Below are positions 44,619 to 47,828 of a stretch of 47,828 nucleotides of DNA, in pieces (the stretch's first letter is position 1; each line of letters starts with the position of its first letter). The stretch covers positions 1-47,828 of the forward strand of contig NZ_JAKZGS010000024.1 in the NCBI RefSeq assembly GCF_022549695.1, given 5' to 3'. Source of the stretch: Belliella calami (GTDB lineage: Bacteria > Bacteroidota > Bacteroidia > Cytophagales > Cyclobacteriaceae). The position numbers and the translations under genes are program-made. The notes below the pieces were generated by a model. It was given only the letters and a program-made list of their open reading frames with translations. It had not been told where the DNA came from and ran no database searches.

Positions 44619-45236
44619 TTAATAATCTAATACAGTATTTACACCAACTTCTATTTCTGCGAGATTTTGCAACATTATATTAGTTAATTTATTTTTCACC
44701 ATAATATCTTTAGCTTTTTGTGTAACCATAGTTCCCCAATGGTTTTTAGGAAGGAAAAAATCACTTCCGTCCCAAGTTTCCATTTCTGGATGTATTCCCT
44801 TATAATATTTACTTAAAGGACCATTAGGAACTAACTGCTTTTCTATAACATCACTCTTTTTATAGATTATTGAACCACTTCTTCCAACAATGGAAAAACC
44901 ATGATACACTTCTTGTATCTTCTTACCATTTTTATCAACTATTTCTATAGGGAAGCATTTCCAGCCAGTAAGTCTCTCCTTCTCCAAAAGATGTTTCATT
45001 CTGTCTGAAATCAAGTATAAAATACCCCAACCTGAACCCATTAGATCACAGTAGTTTTTTCCAGAAACATGTTTAAAAGCAATTGGGAAGTTAAATGTTT
45101 CAAGATGTCCTTCCAATAGATTCATTGCATCATTATTACCTTTTTCATCTGCCCCAGAACCTAAACATATAGAGTTAACTGAAAATGTTTTTGACAGCAA
45201 CTTAGTTCCTAAAGTATATATATTACTATTATTCAT
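44619..45236 (-). CDS. Probable immunity protein of the adjacent toxin (Imm11/DUF1629-like, tentative)
   Basis: 205-residue cytoplasmic-looking protein without signal or transmembrane segments, 38 bp downstream of the lipoprotein-toxin gene and on the same strand. The pattern of a middle MSDRMKHLLEK-type helix followed by GWKCFPIEIVDKNGKK and a compact beta core (YHGFSIVGRSGSIIY) resembles Imm11/DUF1629 immunity proteins. These accompany nuclease lipoproteins of the DUF2380 kind in myxobacteria. Family placement is from memory of patterns and uncertain. The immunity role is inferred mainly from position. It is ATG-started and complete, and its neighbouring DNA has accessory character. Confidence 0.55.
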   Translation of the reverse strand: MNNSNIYTLGTKLLSKTFSVNSICLGSGADEKGNNDAMNLLEGHLETFNFPIAFKHVSGKNYCDLMGSGWGILYLISDRMKHLLEKERLTGWKCFPIEIVDKNGKKIQEVYHGFSIVGRSGSIIYKKSDVIEKQLVPNGPLSKYYKGIHPEMETWDGSDFFLPKNHWGTMVTQKAKDIMVKNKLTNIMLQNLAEIEVGVNTVLDY

Positions 45237-45274
45237 TCACATTTTTATTTACTTTCAATCTAAAGACAAAGATA

Positions 45275-46804
45275 TTAAAACATAATTGCGATTCCATATT
45301 CACCCATTATTGATCTTGCAAATTGAAGAATTTGGACTGATGTTGCATTTGGATTACTATTTATAAAAACCCTCCATGCTTGATTATATGCATATGCATT
45401 AGCTTGATGCGAAGCAGTTGGCCACCAAGCTCCATAAGCAGGGCTATGAACATTAATTCCTTTAGAAGTGAAAAAATTAGCGAATTCCGATGCTTGTGGA
45501 AACACATGATGTGCCTGTGCATTAGAAGGGTTCATCCCTGTTTTTAGAATCAAATTATTCCTAAAATTACTAGACGTTAGAGATTTGTATACAATATTTT
45601 TCCCATAAGTAGCATGTCTTGAAAATAACTGAAATGTCTTATTCCTTGCTGTCGAAGTCAAATTAGGATTTGCCAAGGCAAAGGTAAGTATTGTCCCTAC
45701 ATTCTCTGGGCTAAAGATTGCCATGATAAAAAGTCCCTTCTGCTGAAGATAAAATTTATTGACCAATTTATTGATCTCTATGACGTCCCCTACTGTAAGA
45801 CCTGATGTATTCATTAACCCCTCAATTATCTCAACAAGGTCTTTCCCCCCATGAGACCTTAGATAATCCAATTGAGCTTCCCTTTTTTCTGCTGGATCTG
45901 AGATACTCTCTATATAATCTTCTAAACTCTCTGGAACAGGAATACAATGATCACTAAAATTATTGGTATTGTTACATGGGGTTGAGGTCGAACTTCCACT
46001 TCCAGACCCGTCACCGAAACCTGAACTGCCTCCTCCTCCTTCATTTGAAGGATAACCAAAGCTCCCTCCACCCCCAGTGGGCACGTCAGTACACTCTGTT
46101 ACATAAACTGAAGCTGAAGAACCAACCCCTCCGGAAATACCATAATATGGAAAATCAACCCAATAGCCAGAACAAACTACCAAAGCATTCTCTCTACCTA
46201 TTCTTTTCTTTTCTTCTTCTGTCTGATAAGTGATATGTGAAACTATCTTCCCTTCATCCACCTCAAAACTCCTCAAGTGACGTTCGTCATAACTGAACAT
46301 ATCTATTCTTCCTGACCATCCCGAAGGTATTCTGTGATATGTCATTCCTTTTGATTTCTCCCCATAGCTAAAGTACCTCGCCACCAATACCGAATACCCT
46401 TCTTCCATACCCGGCTGCTCCACAAACAGCAAACTCTCTTCCACCAAATCACTGCCTGAATTGCCGTATTCTTCAAAAAATCCCTTTGGCATGATCCCAC
46501 TCAAATTCTTGAGATGTATTTCATATACTTTCCGGCCATCTCGGAAATGATATTCACTAAACTTTGACCAATCTGGTTCCTTTTCGAAAAACGGCAATAT
46601 CAATTCCTTGCTCATTTCTCTTGCTCTAACATCTGATCCTTCTTTATTGAGGGATACTTTGTTGATATCAAACCACTGCTTGACACCCTTGATTTCCGAG
46701 GCTGCGTCTTGTTCCAGCTGCAGGACGTCTTCCCGATCCATACATGAAAACACCAACATCATCATAGAAACGGTCAAGCAAACAGCTCCAATTTTTCTCT
46801 TCAC
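45275..46804 (-). CDS. Lipoprotein polymorphic toxin with AHH-type nuclease C-terminus (DUF2380-like)
   Basis: 509 residues. Lipoprotein signal with Cys21 (MLVFSC), then a beta-rich N-domain (to about 235), a Gly/Ser-rich linker at about 243-275, a helical segment (about 290-420), and a C-terminal module with AHHVFPQ at 431-437, GINVHSP at 449-455, WW...SHQ near 460-466 and YNQAWRVF at 473-480. His-His-x-Phe-Pro plus downstream His residues is the layout of AHH/SHH HNH-superfamily nuclease toxins and resembles DUF2380 lipoproteins. The start is a GTG at 46804 with no in-frame ATG upstream. A G8 run at 46831-46838 lies between it and an out-of-frame ATG at 46854. Followed by the probable immunity gene. 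Confidence 0.75.
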   Translation of the reverse strand: MKRKIGAVCLTVSMMMLVFSCMDREDVLQLEQDAASEIKGVKQWFDINKVSLNKEGSDVRAREMSKELILPFFEKEPDWSKFSEYHFRDGRKVYEIHLKNLSGIMPKGFFEEYGNSGSDLVEESLLFVEQPGMEEGYSVLVARYFSYGEKSKGMTYHRIPSGWSGRIDMFSYDERHLRSFEVDEGKIVSHITYQTEEEKKRIGRENALVVCSGYWVDFPYYGISGGVGSSASVYVTECTDVPTGGGGSFGYPSNEGGGGSSGFGDGSGSGSSTSTPCNNTNNFSDHCIPVPESLEDYIESISDPAEKREAQLDYLRSHGGKDLVEIIEGLMNTSGLTVGDVIEINKLVNKFYLQQKGLFIMAIFSPENVGTILTFALANPNLTSTARNKTFQLFSRHATYGKNIVYKSLTSSNFRNNLILKTGMNPSNAQAHHVFPQASEFANFFTSKGINVHSPAYGAWWPTASHQANAYAYNQAWRVFINSNPNATSVQILQFARSIMGEYGIAIMF

Positions 46805-46830
46805 CTCACCGAAGATGGATAAATGGGATA

Positions 46831-46838
46831 GGGGGGGG
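46831..46838. repeat. G8 homopolymer tract upstream of the toxin start
   Basis: Eight G (C8 on the coding strand), 27 bp before the GTG start. On the coding strand an ATG at 46854-46852 opens a frame that would join the toxin frame if the tract gained one base. Confidence 0.6.
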
Positions 46839-46994
46839 TAAATTTCAGTTTCATAAGTAAATAGTTTTTGATAAAAATTTTATTTTAAACAATCAATCCT
46901 TAATAATAACATTTAATTCCAAAGTTTCAAAATAGGATTATGATTTTTTATGATTTCTAACATTCCCGAAAGGAAGGACAACCAATTGTCAATC

Positions 46995-47300
46995 ATCGCA
47001 ATAGGGTGCTAGCCCTGAGGTTTTTTCTTTCACAATGAATCCCATTCTTCTTAAATCCAAAACATCAAAAAACCAGACCACAGGGCTATCACCTCTAAAA
47101 TTCGGCTGGAATATGCACTTCTCTACGAAGAAACATAGGCTACGCCCCTGATTCTTGTAACTTGATAGATGAACCAGAAAACCAATTGCCCATTAACAAA
47201 AAGGGGCGTTAGTCCTGATATCTTCGTAGTAAAAAAGACGAGAACAATCCTTAAAGGGACATAGACCTGATGTCTGTAATTTGATAGATCACACATCAAA
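46995..47300. repeat. Degenerate REP-like palindromic repeats
   Basis: At least four related units: AGGGTGCTAGCCCT (47003-47016), AGGCTACGCCCCTGAT (47137-47152, inverted), AGGGGCGTTAGTCCTGAT (47202-47219) and CATAGACCTGATGTCTGTAA (47260-47279). Two are followed by the shared phrase TTGATAGAT (47162-47170 and 47281-47289). The central pair forms a large imperfect inverted repeat bounded by CTACGAAGA (47123-47131) and TCTTCGTAG (47221-47229). This looks like a small BIME-type cluster. No REP-associated transposase is in the window. Apart from these repeats and the hairpin at 47341, the 46805-47392 gap holds no gene. Confidence 0.6.
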
Positions 47301-47340
47301 TCAGAAATCTGTGAACCACGAGAATTTATTGAGAAAAGAA

Positions 47341-47372
47341 ATCCCCCAAGCAGGGATGTTTGTTTGGGGGAT
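47341..47372 (-). terminator. Hairpin downstream of the small ORFs, related to the 44498 hairpin
   Basis: ATCCCCCAAGCA pairs with TGTTTGGGGGAT (12 bp, one G-U). It lies 21 bp past the stop of the leftward 49-codon ORF. Flanking bases (AAAAGAAAT before, GATGTTT after) match those around 44498-44529, so the two are homologous copies. Confidence 0.65.
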
Positions 47373-47392
47373 GTTTGTTGTTTTATTTTATT

Positions 47393-47542
47393 TCACCTCT
47401 GGATATAATACTTAGCTTTCACTTTAATCCTACCTGTGCTAGGTGCCACCGGAACTACTTTCAGTTCAAAACGATTAAAATAAAAATCGCTTTCATGAAG
47501 GGTTACTTTTTCAGTATTGGAAACAAATATTATCTGATACAT
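47393..47542 (-). CDS. 49-residue ORF, possibly the end of an IS-disrupted gene
   Basis: ATG at 47542 overlaps the stop of the upstream frame (TGATG) and reads 49 codons to 47393. The peptide is protein-like (YQIIFVSNTEKVTLHESDF, FELKVVPVAPSTGRIKVKAKYY), with alternating hydrophobic strands. It may be a separate coupled gene or the continuation of the preceding frame after a frameshift. No family recognised. Confidence 0.45.
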   Translation of the reverse strand: MYQIIFVSNTEKVTLHESDFYFNRFELKVVPVAPSTGRIKVKAKYYIQR

Positions 47543-47722
47543 CAATCATCGCCAATCCTGAACATCTTTACTTCCCTTGGGGTATAAAACTGTCTTGAAC
47601 CCACTTCATAGAGACACCATTCAATCGATTTTTCACTTGGGTTAAAAATAACCCTAACTTTATAGATACCTAATGAATAGGAACTTTTAATTGTCACTTC
47701 ACAATAGCGTCCTAAATAAAAT
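47542..47722 (-). pseudogene. C-terminal fragment of a gene truncated by an IS insertion
   Basis: From about 47722 leftward, a frame reads about 59 residues including YKVRVIFNPSEKSIEWCLYEV and REVKMFRIGDD. It is open into the IS-like end, where its apparent Met (47778) lies inside the IS. The native start has therefore been cut off. Product unknown. Confidence 0.5.
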
Positions 47723-47828
47723 ATGAGAGGTCTGAATTTTTGCCCAAAATGTGTATTTTGGGTTTGCACCAAAAACAAAGACCTCTCATGTGTAATATTA
47801 CATTGTTTTCTCAGATTATTAAAAAGAT
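47723..47828 (+). mobile_element. Left end of an IS4-like insertion sequence
   Basis: The end region begins near 47723 with ATGAGAGGTCT, which is inversely repeated at 47779-47789. Between them lies a nested dyad CCCAAAAT-gtgt-ATTTTGGG (47743-47762). A transposase-like reading frame starts inside the right arm. Only one end is present, so neither the far terminal repeat nor a target duplication can be seen and the exact boundary is approximate. Confidence 0.6.
47788..47828 (+). CDS. Transposase, N-terminal fragment (IS4-like, cut by window edge)
   Basis: ATG at 47788 reads MCNITLFSQIIKK and runs off the window. The FSQII pattern soon after the Met is how IS4-family transposases of Bacteroidota commonly open. 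Only 13 full codons are visible, so the family call is tentative. The start codon lies in the right arm of an 11-bp inverted repeat, which could hide it in read-through transcripts. Confidence 0.5.
   Translation, partial: MCNITLFSQIIKK

Noticed and set aside
47360-47587. 75-codon plus-strand frame near the right end
   Set aside because: It is antisense to the more protein-like leftward frames at 47393-47722 and overlaps their terminator hairpin.

Overview
The window reads as an AT-rich chromosomal segment of a Bacteroidota bacterium, most likely order Cytophagales, family Cyclobacteriaceae (Algoriphagus/Belliella type). The family placement is inference. The phylum is well supported: there are no Shine-Dalgarno leaders, promoters carry TAnnTTTG -7 boxes, there is a PorT-like type IX secretion protein and a cargo protein with a C-terminal sorting domain, bacillithiol genes are present (bshA, a ypdA-like reductase), and there is a DUF5606 protein, a TonB-plug/macroglobulin-like surface protein and a fatty acid 2-hydroxylase. 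Most of the window is core housekeeping DNA. No rRNA, tRNA or CRISPR array was seen.

Layout. 1-420: 2.4 copies of a 177-bp tandem repeat. 0.5-5 kb: amino acid permease, then leftward ypdA-like, TANGO2/NRDE and Old Yellow Enzyme genes. 5-7.7 kb: a BlaI repressor plus an M56 (BlaR1-type) membrane protease with a repetitive C-terminal tail, behind two perfect operator dyads that straddle the -7 box. 8-12 kb: sugar isomerase, secreted PQQ-type sugar dehydrogenase, SDR-like protein, fatty acid 2-hydroxylase. 12-16.5 kb: bshA and a very long GH3-beta-lactamase-like fusion. 16.7-20.7 kb: a tight operon of a small membrane protein, mutL and two rhomboid proteases. 20.8-25.2 kb: outer-membrane barrel, plug/MG protein, rlmN. 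25.4-30 kb: App1-like phosphatase, a broken cyanophycinase-like lipoprotein gene, a GntP permease, porT-like and ubiE/menG. 30-38 kb: engB, DUF5606, a small helical protein, fbp, aspartate kinase, low-molecular-weight phosphatase, peroxiredoxin, waaA. 37-43.6 kb: rsgA, a phosphoribosyltransferase, panB, a sorting-domain FG-GAP protein, murF. 43.8-44.5 kb: DUF2461.

The right end (44.6-47.8 kb) is accessory. A lipoprotein with a Gly/Ser linker and an AHH-type nuclease-like C-terminus is followed by a probable immunity gene (a polymorphic toxin pair). Next come degenerate palindromic REP-like units and a small gene remnant. The last 100 bases hold the left end of an IS4-like element, which appears to have cut that remnant. 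Two related hairpins flank the toxin/immunity block.

The most notable signals are: the toxin/immunity pair with a G8 tract upstream that could switch its N-terminus; the BlaI/M56 sensor whose beta-lactam domain is replaced by 18-residue helical repeats; two decayed genes (cyanophycinase-like with an internal deletion, and the last ~40 codons of a fructosamine kinase); and -7 boxes lying 4 bases from the start codons of waaA and rlmN, which predict leaderless mRNAs.
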